Counted from the first letter of the stretch, positions 1 to 12,624 are shown. The stretch is DNA of 64,000 bases from Cynocephalus volans (GCF_027409185.1 NC_084469.1:99697835-99761834); one strand, 5' to 3'. Made by a program: numbers and translations. The notes: a model not told the origin generated them from the sequence alone.

Positions 1-65
1 TTTCTCTTGGCTCATCTCCAGACTCTCTAAACACCGCCCAGCCCTGAATACTGTCCTCCTGAAGC

Positions 66-545
66 ATGAGCACGCATGCGCGCACACACACACTTGGACA
101 CAGTCTCTCATACCCCCCACATACTCATTCACACCTTCCACACACATACAAACTCTCTCACACATATACACGCACACTCAGATACACACATGCTCACACA
201 TATGTACACAGACACACTCTCATGTATGCATACACACAGTTGGACACACATCTACTCATGCATGTTCACATTCCCACAAACAAACAAAACAACACATATA
301 CACTGGGGCACACAAAACATACACGCTCATTCACACACACTCACACCCACCCACCCTCACGCATACAAACTCTCTTACACACACACATATACTCAGATCC
401 ACACAGACCCATATGCATTCATCACACTCTCTCCAATACACACACACTCATACACATTCACACTTACACGCTCTCCCATACACTCTCACACTCTCTTACA
501 CACATACACATGCACACACTCATTCTCACACATACACTTCCTGCA
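66..545. repeat. CA-rich degenerate simple repeat
   Basis: About 480 bp of imperfect CACA/CTCACA repeats. It is open in several frames (His/Thr-rich) simply because of composition. No gene. Confidence 0.85.
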
Positions 546-1541
546 CCAACCAGACCTTGCCACCCTGGGAACCAAGTGAGTTTGGGATGCAGCCTGGCTT
601 GTGGCTGTCCTGGCTCTTGGGCATCCCTGCTCCCCCCTCCAGAGTGCCACGACTCTCACTGGCTTGGTCACTTGTTCCTGGCTCTTACTGAGGGCCATTT
701 GGGGGCTGGGCACTGTTCCAGGCAAGTGGAGCAAGGGAGACGAGGCCCCATCTCCAGGGGACATGCAGCCACATCCTCTTGCTGGACAGGAACTGGCCTC
801 TGAGTCTGGGGTCCCAGCCTCTCCACACCCTCAACATCAATACTTCACTCTGCTCCACCTCAGCCACCCCAACGGGGGTCCCAGCCCCTGCAAAGCAGGC
901 AGTCGGCCACCTGCCCCTGTTCCTGCTGGCACCACTGCTCACCATGCCTCCACGGGGCGGTCCACAGCTTACAAAGCTGAGCCAGGCCACAGGGGTGGGA
1001 AGATCCCTTGCTGGAGGCTATATGGGGGTGCAAGGGCAGAAAGGTCTGGATGCTGGGCATCTCTGTGCTCCCTTCCCCTCTCCCTCTCAGGGGCGTTTGG
1101 ACACTCCTGGTCACACTTCCTCCTTCCTGAAGTCCTCTTCCACCTGGTTAATGAGGCTGGGCTCTTGGTTCTCCTCTTACGTCTCTGGCTAGGGCTTCTC
1201 AGTCTCTTTCTCCATAGGTGCTGCCCTTGGCCTCAGCCCTTCATGCCCTTGGGAGGGTCTCACTCTCAGGGCTTAAATGACTAAATATATGTTGGTGATT
1301 GTGAAACCCTCATCTCCAGCTTTCCCTTTCTCCCAAGCCCCGGCCAAGATTGCCAAAAGGTCCCCAAACAGCTCCATCAGCCCCCCACCCAACCACCCTT
1401 CACAGGTTCCTGTGTCCTCCCCTTCCAAGGCAGGAATCGCCCTGTCTTCCCAGAATGTCCAGGGAAAAGAGACCAAGAAACGATCACCCAAACTTTTAAT
1501 CACAGATAGAGATAAACAGTTGGAATAAAAGGTACGGTAGA
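546..1541. other. Non-coding stretch, nothing recognised
   Basis: Moderately GC-rich unique-looking sequence. The open frames show no known domain or convincing splice structure. It could be intron of the gene whose promoter lies at 9.4-9.7 kb. Confidence 0.5.
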
Positions 1542-1637
1542 GGGCTGGCTGGTTAGCTCAGTTGGTTAGAGCACGGCCTTGTAACATCAAGGTTGAGCAT
1601 TTGGTTTCCTGTACTGGCCAGCCACCAAAGAAAAAAG
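1542..1637 (+). mobile_element. tRNA-Ile-derived SINE (CYN-like)
   Basis: It begins GGCTGGTTAGCTCAGTTGG, the tRNA-Ile A-box arm, and has a B-box-like region and a CCAGCCACCAAAG...A-rich end. Confidence 0.85.
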
Positions 1638-2366
1638 ATATGGTAGGATGGAAATCAGTCAGGTAAATCCTCAAAAACTTAAACATGGAATTGCCATATA
1701 ACCCAGCAATTCCACTCCTAGGTATCTAACCAAGAGAACAGAAAACATCCATCCACACAAAAATTTGTATACCCACGTTCACAGCAGCACTGGTCACAAT
1801 AGCCAAACAGTAGAAACAACCCAAATGTTCATTGATGGATGAATGGATCAACAAAATATGGTCTATCCATATAGTGGAATATTACTCAGACATAAAAAGG
1901 GATGAAGCACTGATACATGCTATGACACCAGTGAACCTTGAGGAAATTAAGCTCAGTGAAAGAAGAAAGACATGAAAGGTCACGAAAGGTCACACATTCT
2001 ATGTTTCCACTTACATGAAATGGCCAGAATAGGCAAATCCATAGACAGAGTTGGTTAGGGGTGGGGGACGAAGGATGGTAGGAAGGGGGAGAAACTGCTT
2101 TAATGGGTACAAGTTTTGTTTTTAGGGTGATAGAATGTTCTGGAATTAGATAGTAGTGATGGTTGCACAACATTGTACATGTGCTAAACACCGCTGAAAT
2201 GTACATATATATGTATTTGGGTGGCTGGCCCGTATGGGGATCTGAACCCTTGATGTTGGTGTTATCAGCACCATGCTTTCCCAAGTGAGCTTACTGGCCA
2301 ACCAAAGTGTATACTTTAAAAGGATGAATTTTATGTTATGTGAATTAAACCTCATTAAAAAGAAGA
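1638..2366 (+). mobile_element. Old LINE-1 3' end, split by a SINE
   Basis: This is the classic L1 ORF2-end/3'-UTR sequence (CCCAGCAATTCCACTCCTAG, GAATATTACTCAG, TGATGGTTGCACAACATTG). It is interrupted at 2218-2303 by a minus-strand SINE and resumes with TTTTATGTTATGTGAATT. Pseudogenic. Confidence 0.85.
2218..2303 (-). mobile_element. tRNA-Ile-derived SINE
   Basis: Reverse-oriented copy (GTGGCTGGCCCGTATGGGG ... CAAGTGAGCTTACTGGCC) inserted in the old LINE-1 3' end. Confidence 0.8.
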
Positions 2367-2369
2367 TAA

Positions 2370-3205
2370 GGGATGGAGCGGGCTGGCAGAAGAACCAGGG
2401 GGTGGGCAGAATCGAGGGGGAGAGGCAGGACTCCAGAAGAGGCTGGAGAGTTCTGCAGGCACCAGACCCCTCCCTGGTAGGGCCTGAGGGCCGAGGCAAA
2501 ACCTGACTGTGTTTGCATTTTAGAAAGACCCTCTTGGCTCCCGTGCAGATGCTCTTCCAACTCAACACTCTCCAGATGAAAGCTGGCTCCTCTTCCTGCT
2601 GTATGTGGGCCTTCCGGGGTCCATGTTGATGCCCTACACCCATCACTCTGGCCAAGCCTGGGTGTTCCCTTCCTTCCCTCTCAAGCGCCAGAGATTAGTC
2701 AAGTCCACCACCCAAACCTCGGTCCTTACTGGCCTCTCTTCTCTGGACTCCACTTCTGGTCTGGGCCTGGGAAACACCCTCCTTACTGTGCTCTCTGTCC
2801 CTTATACATGGTGTCACCACCGCCATGGAGAAATGCAGCTCTAACCATGTTACTTGCTTGCCCAGGACACTTTAGCAGCTCCTGATGGTGAGATGAACCC
2901 CAGGAATCTCTGTATGGTGCACATGACCCCTCCGGCCTTTCCTCCTCCCACATCCCAGCCCCACCACACTCAGCCCTCTGGGCACACCTGCCTCTTCCTG
3001 CCTGTCTTTGCATGTGCTGTTCCCTCTGACTGGAAAGGCTTCGTCCAAGAGCTGGTTTAAGCATTCTTTCTGTGAAATCTTTCCTGTCAACCCCCTCCCT
3101 GCAGCGAGCATCCTGGCTCACTGCTCTCCTCTCTCTCCCTGGAAACACCTACTCCTCACACCCAGCCCAATCAACACACATTCTACAGCAATTACTTCTA
3201 TACCT
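2370..3205. other. Unassigned non-coding sequence
   Basis: No repeat family or gene recognised. Open frames up to 121 codons lack any familiar motif. Confidence 0.4.
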
Positions 3206-3335
3206 GCCTGCCTGCACTATGGGGTCATGAACATCTCAAGGGCAAGGGCCTGTCTTAATTTTCTATTCCAAGCCCCTAATGCACCATCTGGCATTCGGAA
3301 CATGTTCAACAAATGTCTGTTGAATGAATGAAGAC
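3206..3335 (+). repeat. L2/MIR-type ancient repeat 3' end
   Basis: Contains AAGGGCAAGGGCCTGTCTTA and ends in AACAAATGTCTGTTGAATGA, the hallmark L2/MIR 3' end. A similar end occurs at 4930-5045. Confidence 0.65.
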
Positions 3336-4239
3336 AAAATTGTCTGTGCCACTTGGCCAGGTGTCAAGGTCAACAACAACAGTGATAAGTCATGTGGATG
3401 TCATGTGCCCTTGACAGGAGGTGACAAGAAGGGCCTTTTGCCTCAGTGGTCTTCCTCTCAAAACCCTTCACCCCAGTCTAACCATGAGAAAAAACACCAG
3501 GCAAAACCAGATTAGGAGACATTCTACAAAACACCTGACCACCCTGCTTCAAAACGGTCAAGGTCATCAAAAACAAGGCAAGTCTAAGAAACTGTCACAG
3601 CCCAGAGGAGCCTGAAGAGACGTGATGACTAAATGTCATGTGGGATCCTGGGACAGAAAAAGGATATTAGGGAAAAACTAAGGAAATCAAATAAAGTGTA
3701 GACTTTGTTTAATAATAATGTATTTATATTGGTTCGTGGATTATAACAAATGTACCATATTAATATAAGATATCAATAATAAGGCAAACTGCATTTGGAG
3801 TACATGGGAACTCTGTGCTAGCTTCTCAAATTTTCTGTAAATCTTAAACTATTTTACAAAATACAGCCTATTTTAAAAATTAAAAAAATAAAGGTTCTGT
3901 ACTAGTACAGACAGAAAAGTAAACAACAGCGATAACACAAGAGAAATACTTTATCGAGCAGAGGGTCTCTTGCTGGGTCATAGAAGAAGGATTTGAACTT
4001 GGATTTCTGACTCTGAAGCCTTTTGCCCTAAATCCACCTGCTGTGCTGCCACTTTTTCTGCATTCTTTTACTCTAGAGACGTTATATGTAAAAAACTGAG
4101 TGCAGAGGGGAGTAGGTAAAACATAGTTATTATTTTTCAAGGGGGAGAGCAAGCAAGTGTGTATGAGCAGACTTCCAGTACATGGCATTTTCAGAGGCAG
4201 GAATAAAGACCCCAAGTTTCCTTTCAATTTTTTGCTTTC

Positions 4240-4338
4240 TTTCTTTTTTTTTTTTTTGGTGGCCAGTACAGAGATTGAACCCTGGACCTCGGTGTTATCA
4301 GCATCATGCTCTAACCAACTGAGCTAACCCGCCAGCCC
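4240..4338 (-). mobile_element. tRNA-Ile-derived SINE
   Basis: A poly-T tract is followed by GGTGGCCAGTACAGAGATTG and ends CTAACCAACTGAGCTAACCC, a full-length reverse copy. Confidence 0.88.
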
Positions 4339-4719
4339 CTCCCCACCCCCACAATTTCTGATCCTCCACCTCTAATGATTACCAAACACATAGACTCATT
4401 TCTGAATCCGAAGTCTCAAAAGATGCCATGTGACCTCAATTTGCTCATCCTGATAGACTGTCAGCTGGGGCCAGCAGGACACCACTGTCCTGTCTGGCTC
4501 TAATTCCTGGGGATGTGACCTGGCCTAGTGTTTCATCCTTTTCCTTGGAAAGAGGAGGTGGGCAAGGACAGGTGAGCTGTCCCTTGGATAATAAGAACAG
4601 CAGCTGGAATTCAGAGGTCACTGCCTGCTCTTCTCTTGTCCCCAGTCCTTGCTGCTCCTCCACGTTGCTCTGGACATTTCCACCTCCTTGGCCTGGGAGT
4701 GTGGATAGTTATCCCAGAT

Positions 4720-5045
4720 CTCTTGGCTCCAGGTAAGAACTTCACAGCCAGCAGCCCAGGTTCAAATCCCTCCTCTACCCCTTTCTATCTCTGTGATCTT
4801 GGGTACAATGTGCTTTGCCTTAGTTTCTTAATCTGAAAATAAGGCTAATGACAGCACCTACCTCACATGTTTTTTTTGGAAAAATAAATGAGCTTAAAGC
4901 AGTCATGGCTTAGGGCAGGGCCTGGCCCATGATATATATTCCCTGCTGGACAGAAATTTCCATGAGGGCAGGGGCTGGGCTGTCACTGGATCTTCAGAGC
5001 CTAGCATTTCATCAGGCTTTCAATATTTGTGGAATGAATAAATAA
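4720..5045 (+). repeat. MIR followed by L2-type end
   Basis: The MIR core (GGTTCAAATCCCTCCTCTAC, CTTAGTTTCTTAATCTGAAA, CTACCTCACATG) is followed by an L2-like piece ending TTTGTGGAATGAATAAATAA. Confidence 0.7.
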
Positions 5046-5344
5046 ACCTCCCCTCCTCTGCCCCATCTGTGGTGACCCTGTTTAAAGACTAAACACTGTA
5101 AAACTATAATCACAATCACTATTATTGGTAATAACAGCAGCAGCAGCAGCACACACCTTCAGGCTAAAATCTGAGGGGTGGACCATTATGACCTGTGGAA
5201 TCCTTTTTGACCTAAAAAAATAAGTTTGCTACCCTGTATCCTCAGCAGCTTCCTTTCTGCCCCCAGAACAGGTTCATTTCTGGCAAATCCCTCATGTCTC
5301 CATATGAGGGTACTTCAAAAAGTTCATGGAAAGATTCGTATTAT

Positions 5345-5453
5345 CTTTCTTTCTTTCTTTTTTTTTTTTTTGGCGGCTGGCCGGTACGGGGATCCGATAC
5401 CTTGACCTTGGTGTTATGGACACTACTCTTTACCAAGTGAGCAAACAGGCCAG
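5345..5453 (-). mobile_element. tRNA-Ile-derived SINE
   Basis: Reverse copy beginning with a TTTC/T-rich tail, then GGCGGCTGGCCGGTACGGGG; it ends CCAAGTGAGCAAACAGGCC. Confidence 0.88.
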
Positions 5454-5941
5454 AGAATGACAAAGGGGAAAAATTAAAGCCCTCATAAGTCTTCCAAGGC
5501 AGAGGAATGAGAGAAGTGGCATCTTGCAAAGATTCTTGGATCTTTGAGGCTGAGGTAGTATCTTTTTGGCTGCCCCTGCCAGTTGGGCTGGAGGGAAGGG
5601 GTGCGGTGGGCCGCCCTGCCTCTGCATGCTCTCCTAGGCAGACGAATCGCACCTCTTTCTGATGAAGAGCTCCAGGCCCTCTTTTGGAACTGGGCAAGTA
5701 AGAGAGATGGTCAGCTCCTCACAACAAACAAGGCCTTGCTGAGCACCTGCTATGTGCTTGTACTTGCCTGGGACTCAACTGTGAACAAACAGACATGTGC
5801 CCTGCCCTCGTGGGACTTGCAGGCTGGCGTGAGAGACAGATCTCAATGAAACAATCTCATGAACTCATGGCAGCAGGCTGAGAAATGAAAAAAAAAGTGC
5901 AGGTGCGTCATGCCAACAGAGCCTTTGAAATCTCCCACAAG

Positions 5942-6040
5942 GGGCCAGTGGATTAGCCCAGTGGTTAGAGCATGGTGCTGACAATACCAAGGTCTAGAAT
6001 TCCATCCCTGTACCAGCTGGCTGCCATTAAAAAAAAAAAT
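5942..6040 (+). mobile_element. tRNA-Ile-derived SINE
   Basis: Forward copy: GGATTAGCCCAGTGGTTAGA ... CTGTACCAGCTGGCTGCC, followed by an A-run. Confidence 0.85.
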
Positions 6041-8560
6041 CTCCATCGAAGGGATGAGTCTCTTTCCTAACCCCAGCTCCCTAACTAATCTCCCTACTGC
6101 CTTCTTTTGGCTTCTGGAGAGAGTGGGCTGTGGTCTTTCCTGGAGAGAGTGGGGTTTGCTGCCTTTCCCACATTGTCCCAAGTACAGATCCCTTTTGCCA
6201 GGGAGTGCCCCATGGTGTGTGCCCGTTGATTGCATTTGGGACACCAGGCCTGTAAGATGCAGCCCATCAAACAAGGCACGGAGGCGTGCCCCCACACTTG
6301 CTCCTGCCTCCTGGGCCTCTGTCCAACCCCTTCCGCTGCCTGGAACACCCTTCTCTACCACGCCTGCCTGGTGACCGTGTCCATACGTCATCCCTGCTGT
6401 GCCTTCCCCAGGCCCTTTTCTGGGCTCCTGCAGTAGCATGTACATAATTCTGTCTCCTGCTCCCCCACGGCAGGCAGCAGGATGTGATGACAAGGGCACG
6501 TGCTGGAATCCTAGTTCCTCTGGGTTGTTTGGAGGATTAAATGAGATAATATGTAAATGGTGCTTGGCACAGGGCTTAGCATGTGGCATGGGCCTGATCA
6601 ATGTGCACTGTGGGTTTCAGCTCTTGTCTCAAGGCAGCCAGGGGGGCTTTAGACACAGGGCAGAGAGCACATTTGACATTCCTTTATGCCCCAGCACCTG
6701 ACTCAATTCCCGGGAGGTGGTGAGGCTCACCTGAAACAATCAGCATCTCTATTCTGCAGGAAGAAATTGAAATACACATTCCTCCTTGTTCCCTGCATCT
6801 AGCAAAGCACATACACAAAGACAGAGATTTATACCCTTGGTCTAGGGCAAAATTGTGTTGATACTGCTCATGAGCCCTCTCTGGGAGCCTTGTCATGTTT
6901 TCCTACAGAGTTCACAGTCTATCCTGGGGAGTACTCCTGTCCTACTGGGTCTGCATAAAGTCCCACCCTGGAGAGGCTGTGGAATTTGTTTCCTGTGTGC
7001 CATGTGACCTTCAGAAGTCTTTCCATCCACTCCTTCCTTCAACAAGTGAACAGAATGCACCTCTCCCTACCCAGCATCAGAGGTCCACATGGGGCAGCAG
7101 CACGGATAGCCAGCAGCTCAGTCCTCCTGGGAGGTCTCTGCATGGCTACAAGTCCTACAACAGACCAGCTTTCATCCTTGTTCTATCAGCCCTCATTCAA
7201 GCCAGCTCCCTGCGATACAGCTCAGCCCTAGAGAGACAGACATTACCCAGTGAGGTGTCCACTAATTACAACCAGGGACTATGGTGGCCAGTGATTCATA
7301 GGCACCCATTACCACCCTCCTAGACCCCACTGTCCCCTTCCACATGGCGCCTGGGAACATTCAGGGCCATACCCTAACCTTACTGGCTCCACTGTAGTAC
7401 GAAGGACTGTTCTAAGGGCTCATCCCCCCATTTTTCAGATGGGGAAGTTGAGGCACTGAGCTGAGATGAATTTTTTCCTAAGGGTGTCTGGAATCTACTA
7501 GTGAATATCCACAAGAAAGCCTGGGATTTTTCTTGGGCTTTTCTGGGCATGCTTCTGTTGTTAGAAGGACCCCAGACTCACGGTGACCAGGCTGTGCTGG
7601 GCTGCACTGATCTGGGCTCCTCCTTACCCCCTGCAGTCCTAGCCACCGTGTCTTGCCAGCTCTGTGATCTCTCCTCCCTGTCTCGCCTCATTCCTGTGCC
7701 AGGGCCAAGCCACCTGTGATTCCTTCCAAACCACCCGCAGTTGATGACAGAAGCCCAGGGGAACCCAGAGGTGGGACCCCAGGGCAAGAGTGTGGGGTGG
7801 CAGAATGGGTGGAAAGAGCCAACAGAACCTAGGAAGACGCAGGGACATGGGTCCCCCAGCTCAGTCACAGCCCAGCCAAGGGAAAAAAATGAAGCAACTC
7901 ACTCGTGTTCCACCCGAGCCTCTTCAGCACATTTTTTCCCTTCTGAAAATATTCCTTAACAAAGAGCTGTCTGCTTCTGGCAGGCCCCGACCCAGCCCCA
8001 GTGGGCCCCAAATGCCAGGATAGAAGGAAGCTGTTTCATTTTGACCAAACACTCTGGTGGTGGGTGAAAGAACTCATGCGGGCTGTCAGGAGCCAGCCCT
8101 GAGGAACAGTCTGGACGGCAGGGCTGGCTCTGCCATCTGAGGCCAGCAGGCGCAACAGGGTCAGGATGCTGGTCCTACCAGTCTGGTCAGACTTTAGGAC
8201 CTGGGCCAGGAGCAGTCTGAACCCCCTCCCTCTCCGCTGGGTGGGAGGTGGCATAAATCAGGGGGCAGGCAGTGGTTCATTTTGGGACACTGGTGTAGGA
8301 GAGAAAGTGAGCGTCCTTCCCTTCAAAAAGGGTAAAGCGGGTTGAGATGGATGAAGGGGGAGAGACCTGTGGCAGGTGCCTACAAAAGCGCCAGGTTATT
8401 CTGGGACCCCACCACCCTCTGGGGCCCCAGTGTGGGCACCAGTCAGAGACACTGATGGCCAGGGCAGGGCAGTCATCTCATGGTCTCCCGAGTCTCTGCC
8501 TGAGCAGGGGAAGCTGTTGGGGGCTCCAGAAGGGCCTGAGCAGGTGGAATCCAAGGGCCT
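6041..8560. other. Non-coding stretch with MIR remnants
   Basis: MIR-like pieces occur at about 6515-6600 (GAGGATTAAATGAGATAATA) and 7410-7465 (TTTTTCAGATGGGGAAGTTG). The rest is unassigned. No exon with a recognisable domain was found on either strand. It could lie within the first intron of the CpG-island gene. Confidence 0.5.
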
Positions 8561-8569
8561 GAGTTGTCC

Positions 8570-8599
8570 TGTGTGTGTGTGTGTGTGGGGGGGGGGGGG
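8570..8599. repeat. (TG)n plus G-run microsatellite
   Basis: A TG tract runs directly into about 14 Gs, a likely length-variable site. Confidence 0.9.
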
Positions 8600-9379
8600 C
8601 ATATCAGCTTGGGTCTGTGTTGGGGCTCCTAAGTTTCTCTGTGTGTGTTTGGGGATCCAAGTGACCCACTGTGTGCCTAAGAGTGTGAATGTTTGGGGCT
8701 CTCAGAAAGATGAGTGTCTATGGGTGGGGAGGGGGATGGTTTGGAATATCCACTGGGAGGTCCTGAGCATGGGTGGATTCTTCAGGAAGCCGGGATCCAC
8801 ACTGGGTCAGGGCCAGTGTTGTGAAGCTCATGGAGTGTGCTGGGAGGACCCTGAGGAGTGATTTTTAGGGGTGCCCTTGGACATGGGATGGCTAGGGTGG
8901 GACCTGGGCCCAGCAAATTGAGGTGAGGCCAGTGGATAGGGGTAGGAATCCCTATTTGCAAAGGCTAGGGAGGGGTCCTGGGGGGTCAGAAGGGAGGGGT
9001 AGGGCCCTGAGGCTGGTGGGCTTGGGGAGAGGCAGGGGCAGGTCTGGGCCGGGAAATAGGATGCGAAGTCAGGAGAGGGAACGGAGTAGCAAGGGTTGTG
9101 CAGATGGGGGGGTCCTGAGGGATCAGGGCAGAGGGTGGGCGGAGGTCCTGGGCCTTGGGGGGGAGGGCGCGCTTGTGGGGGGCGGGTCTGCGGAGTGGGG
9201 GTGGGGGAGCCCTAAATGGGCTCCCCGGGACGGATCTTGAGGGTCAGTGGAAAGAATGGGCTGGGGTTCTGGACCTGCATGGGCCTCACTGGGAGGGGGC
9301 GGGATGGGGGAGGAGGGACCCCGCCGGGGCTCCCGGGGAGGAGTCCGGAGGGATAGGGAACGAGATTGGGCGAGGGCCG

Positions 9380-9730
9380 GGCACGAGGGTCCTGGGATAG
9401 GAGTGCCGAGGCTCCAAGCACGGGTTCCCGGGCGAGGCGGCCCTAGTCGCACTCCAGCCCGGCCCCCGCGGGCCGCAGCGCGGAGCCGCCGGCCTGAGCA
9501 GGCGCCCGGGAGGCCCGGCCCGCGCCGCCCTACCTGCGCCGAAAGCGCCGCCATCGCCGTGCCGAGCCTCGCCTTCCCGGGCCGGGCCGCCGGATCCCCG
9601 CTGCGCCGCTTGCCCGCAGCCCCGGCCCGGCCCCCTCAGCCGCCCCCCGGGACCGCGGCCGCTGCCGGTTCCGTGGCTGCCATTTCACCCGCTGACAGGA
9701 GCCGCTGCCCCGCCCCTGAGGCCCGGTCAG
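9380..9730 (-). promoter_or_regulatory. CpG-island promoter with first exon, possibly EVI5L
   Basis: This is the only long CpG-dense stretch in the left third of the window. Read on the minus strand, an ATG at 9683 opens a 15-codon uORF (MAATEP...). A second ATG at 9554 in a YY1-like GATGGCGGC context runs MAALSAQ straight into a strong donor, CAG|GTAGGG, at 9534/9533. This looks like the first exon of a housekeeping-type gene transcribed leftward, whose other exons lie outside the window. In human, EVI5L flanks this lectin cluster, transcribed in the same direction as CLEC4M. With the window reversed this fits EVI5L, but I recognise no EVI5L coding sequence, so the name is inference. Confidence 0.6.
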
Positions 9731-9782
9731 CCAATTCGCCACCCCCAGGCACTCTGGCTCCGCCCACCGTCCAGGAGTGACG

Positions 9783-10440
9783 GGGCATCTGGCCAATCCG
9801 TGGCCATTCCGTGAGGGGGGCCTTGGCTACGGTCAGAAGGTTGCCGCCTCTGAGGAGAAAAGCGAATTGAAATGAGGGCAACGGTGAAGGACGGGTGGTT
9901 TTGCCTATCGGAATGAGGAAGCCTGTTGATGAACACCTGGCAGGACCAATAGCAAGGAAGGAGGTGGTGTGTCTCTGAGAAAAGAAGCGGTCCTAAGCAA
10001 CCCCGGGCAGAGGCGGCCAAGCGTTTAGCTCTAAGCCCGCCCAGAGCCGGGCTTTCTGCCCAATAACGAAACGTCCTGAGACGTCCATTATTTTCTGCCC
10101 CTCAAACGTCGTCCCTGGCAACTGTTGGGGCGTTGTAAAGAAGATTGACACCTAACGAGCCAATGACGCTGAAGGAGGACGGGGGCGTGACACCCCGACC
10201 AATGGGATTGTGAGATTGTTGTAAGGTTGGCGTCCTGAGCGGTGGGGCTTGTAGTCTGGTTTGAATGAAATGGGGGAGGGGCTAAGAGAGGGGCGTGGCC
10301 CAGGTCAAGGATGGGGCGGGGTCAGACATGGGAGGGGCTCATGGGTTGGGTCTGAGAAGGGGCGTTGCTAGAAGTCCTTAATGGGGGAAGTGATGGGACC
10401 TCATCCTTTCGGAGCCCCACTCTCCGCTGGGGGAGGGGCG
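9783..10440. promoter_or_regulatory. Promoter flank with repeated CCAAT and GC boxes
   Basis: Upstream of the CpG-island exon, CCAAT motifs recur at about 9792, 9947, 10060, 10160 and 10199. GC/KLF-type boxes such as GGGGCGTGGC and GGGGCGGGG lie at 10290-10370. This pattern is typical of NF-Y/Sp1-driven broad promoters. It may be bidirectional, but no plus-strand gene is visible to its right. Confidence 0.5.
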
Positions 10441-11890
10441 GTTCGGGGTTGAGGGATCCCATCGAGACCCTGCCCTAGTCTAGGTCAGGTTAAGTATCTT
10501 TCCTGATGTTCACAGTGCCTCATGTTCCTCCATCAAAGCTCTGATCACATTACTGTCACGCAGCCCTCCCATCCCCCACCCTCCCGATTGAGGGGCGATG
10601 CAGAGTCTAAATCAGGTCACCTCCCAGGTCCCTAGCATTGTCGAGCAGCGGCCCTGCATATGGGAACTGCTTATAAATATTCGGTGAATGAATGAATGGT
10701 TCAAGAGGGCCCCTGACTCTTTTGATAGGGAAGGGAGGGGTAGGGGAATTCCCCTCCACATGGGGAATGACATTTAGGGACATTCACTGACAGCGGATGA
10801 GACTCAGCCCAAAAGGACATGTTTCCACCCCGAGATGCAAGGGATGGGCCCTGGAGGGGTGGGAAGGACTCTGTCATAGAAAAGAGGGTGACATCCTAAG
10901 TTCAGAATTGGGACTGAAAATGGGAAGACAGAAATGGGAACTGGAGGCCTGGGCCTAGAGTGGGGATGTGTCGGGATTGTCTAAGGCCTGAGATCTCAAC
11001 CTTCTCTGTAGTAGGGGATTCTGTTTGGTCTTGGGAGAAATAACTGACATCTGGGCACGCTCCCTGCCCCCTCCATCTCTCTCTGCTTCTGTATGCCTTC
11101 CTGCTATCCCTTCCTATCTATATCGCACCTATTACAATTCTGAAACTGTTAAGAAAAGCCCCAGAAGATATTTCTAGTAATTCGGGTGATAAAAATAAAT
11201 ATAACAGATCCCTCCCCCCCCTTTCCCATTCCCATATCCCTCTTACCTAATTTTTTTTTTTTTTTAATAAGAACAGATCTTTATCTCTCTCCCTTTAAAG
11301 CCAGCTTAAGTGCTGGGTATTTCATAGCCCTGATAAAATCACAAGGTGACTTTGGATTTGTAGAGTATGAAGCTGAAGTGAATTTCACCAACATTGTCTC
11401 CTGATTCCTGGGTGGGCCTAGAGCTAGCTGTGGTCATGGTCAGTGATGGGATGCAGTCAGAGGGCAGATATGAGGCCAGGATGTGGTGGGTGTCAAATGA
11501 CCAGCAAGAGGGACAGTCCCTGAGCTGGTTGCCTGTGATCCCTCAGTGTGGGGGACTGAGGAGCTATTACAAGGGCTAAAGTCTTGGGATTCACTGCCCC
11601 TACCAGATATTCTCCCAGGAGTGATCTCCTCACAATAATAGTTTGGTGTGAGCTATAGCTTCTAAGCAACAGAAAACCCTGGGGCATCTAGTCCTGTAAT
11701 AGGAGCCAGGATGTGGGAGACACAGGGGTCTGCAGAGGCTCAAGCCTGGGTGAAGTCCGGGGTCCCCCATAAAGAGGTCATAGCCAGTTAGCTTTGGGGG
11801 ACTTGCCTGCGAGATAAACAGCAGCTGGTGTCTGGGGAATAAAATCAAACACAAAGAAGATGCACAGGACATTTGACCCCTTCTTTCTCA
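10441..11890. other. Unassigned non-coding sequence
   Basis: Contains an L2/MIR-like end near 10660-10700 (GGTGAATGAATGAATGG). No gene recognised. Confidence 0.4.
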
Positions 11891-12430
11891 TACTACCATT
11901 TCCAAACAAAGGATGGTTTTATTCTGGGGACACTTTGATTCCATTTTTATAAGCACTAGTGGAAAAAAAAATCTAACACATTTCTATTGGAAAAGACTTT
12001 TCAATCATAAACTGCATTTAGCCAGTTAAATTCCTGATCGCTTTTCTATGCAGTGCAGTGAAAACATTTCCAAAGTTTTCCACTTTTCATTTTTACTTGA
12101 TAGAAGTCATTTTTATCAGGAACATTTTTTCCATGAGATTTTTACAGTAAACATTTGGTGCATTAATGGGGCTTTTCTTGGTCCAATTTTTACGAACTGT
12201 CAATTTTATCATCGGGACTTTTTTGAGGGGGGTGGGTAGGTGTCATTTCTTTGGAGTCAGATTTTGCATATTTAGTTTTATTTAAAGACTCTTGCTTCTG
12301 CCAGGGTTTAGAGAATCATAAATTTTACCACAATCAAATCTTTTTTCTCGGTTAAATTTTGGACCCAAAGTTCTTTTGCAATGGATGCTGATCAATGTGG
12401 ACGTGAAGTCATACTTTTTTTATAAAGATT
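11891..12430. other. T-rich unassigned segment with recurring ATTTTTA motifs
   Basis: Short blocks of the form CATTTTTAnnnn recur irregularly, every 20-60 bp, between 11940 and 12340. Not assignable to any repeat family I know, and no coding signal. Confidence 0.4.
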
Positions 12431-12439
12431 GCAAAAAAG

Positions 12440-12624
12440 GTCACAATATTTGTAGCTCCTCCTTTCTAGAAGTGGAATCTCTTCCCCTGCCATTTGAAAT
12501 TAAACTGGTCTGTGTTGTCTGACCAATAGAATGCCTCAGAAATGATTCTGTGCTACTCCTGAGCTTAGGCCTTAAGGGAAATCGTGGCTTTCTCTCTTGC
12601 TGCTTTTTTTTGAAAACAAAAAAA
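12440..12624 (+). mobile_element. LTR-like fragment (probably ERVL-MaLR)
   Basis: Contains TGTAGCTCCTCCTTTCTAGA, GACCAATAGAATGCCTCAGA and TCTCTCTTGCTGC, phrases of old mammalian MaLR-type LTRs. Family assignment is tentative. Confidence 0.45.

Noticed and set aside
66..803. 245-codon His/Thr-rich open frame
   Set aside because: Produced by the CA-rich simple repeat; several frames are open at once and no splice or domain signal exists.
9123..9780. Long Pro/Arg/Ala-rich open frames on both strands
   Set aside because: CpG-island composition; only the short minus-strand exon ending at the GT donor has supporting signals.
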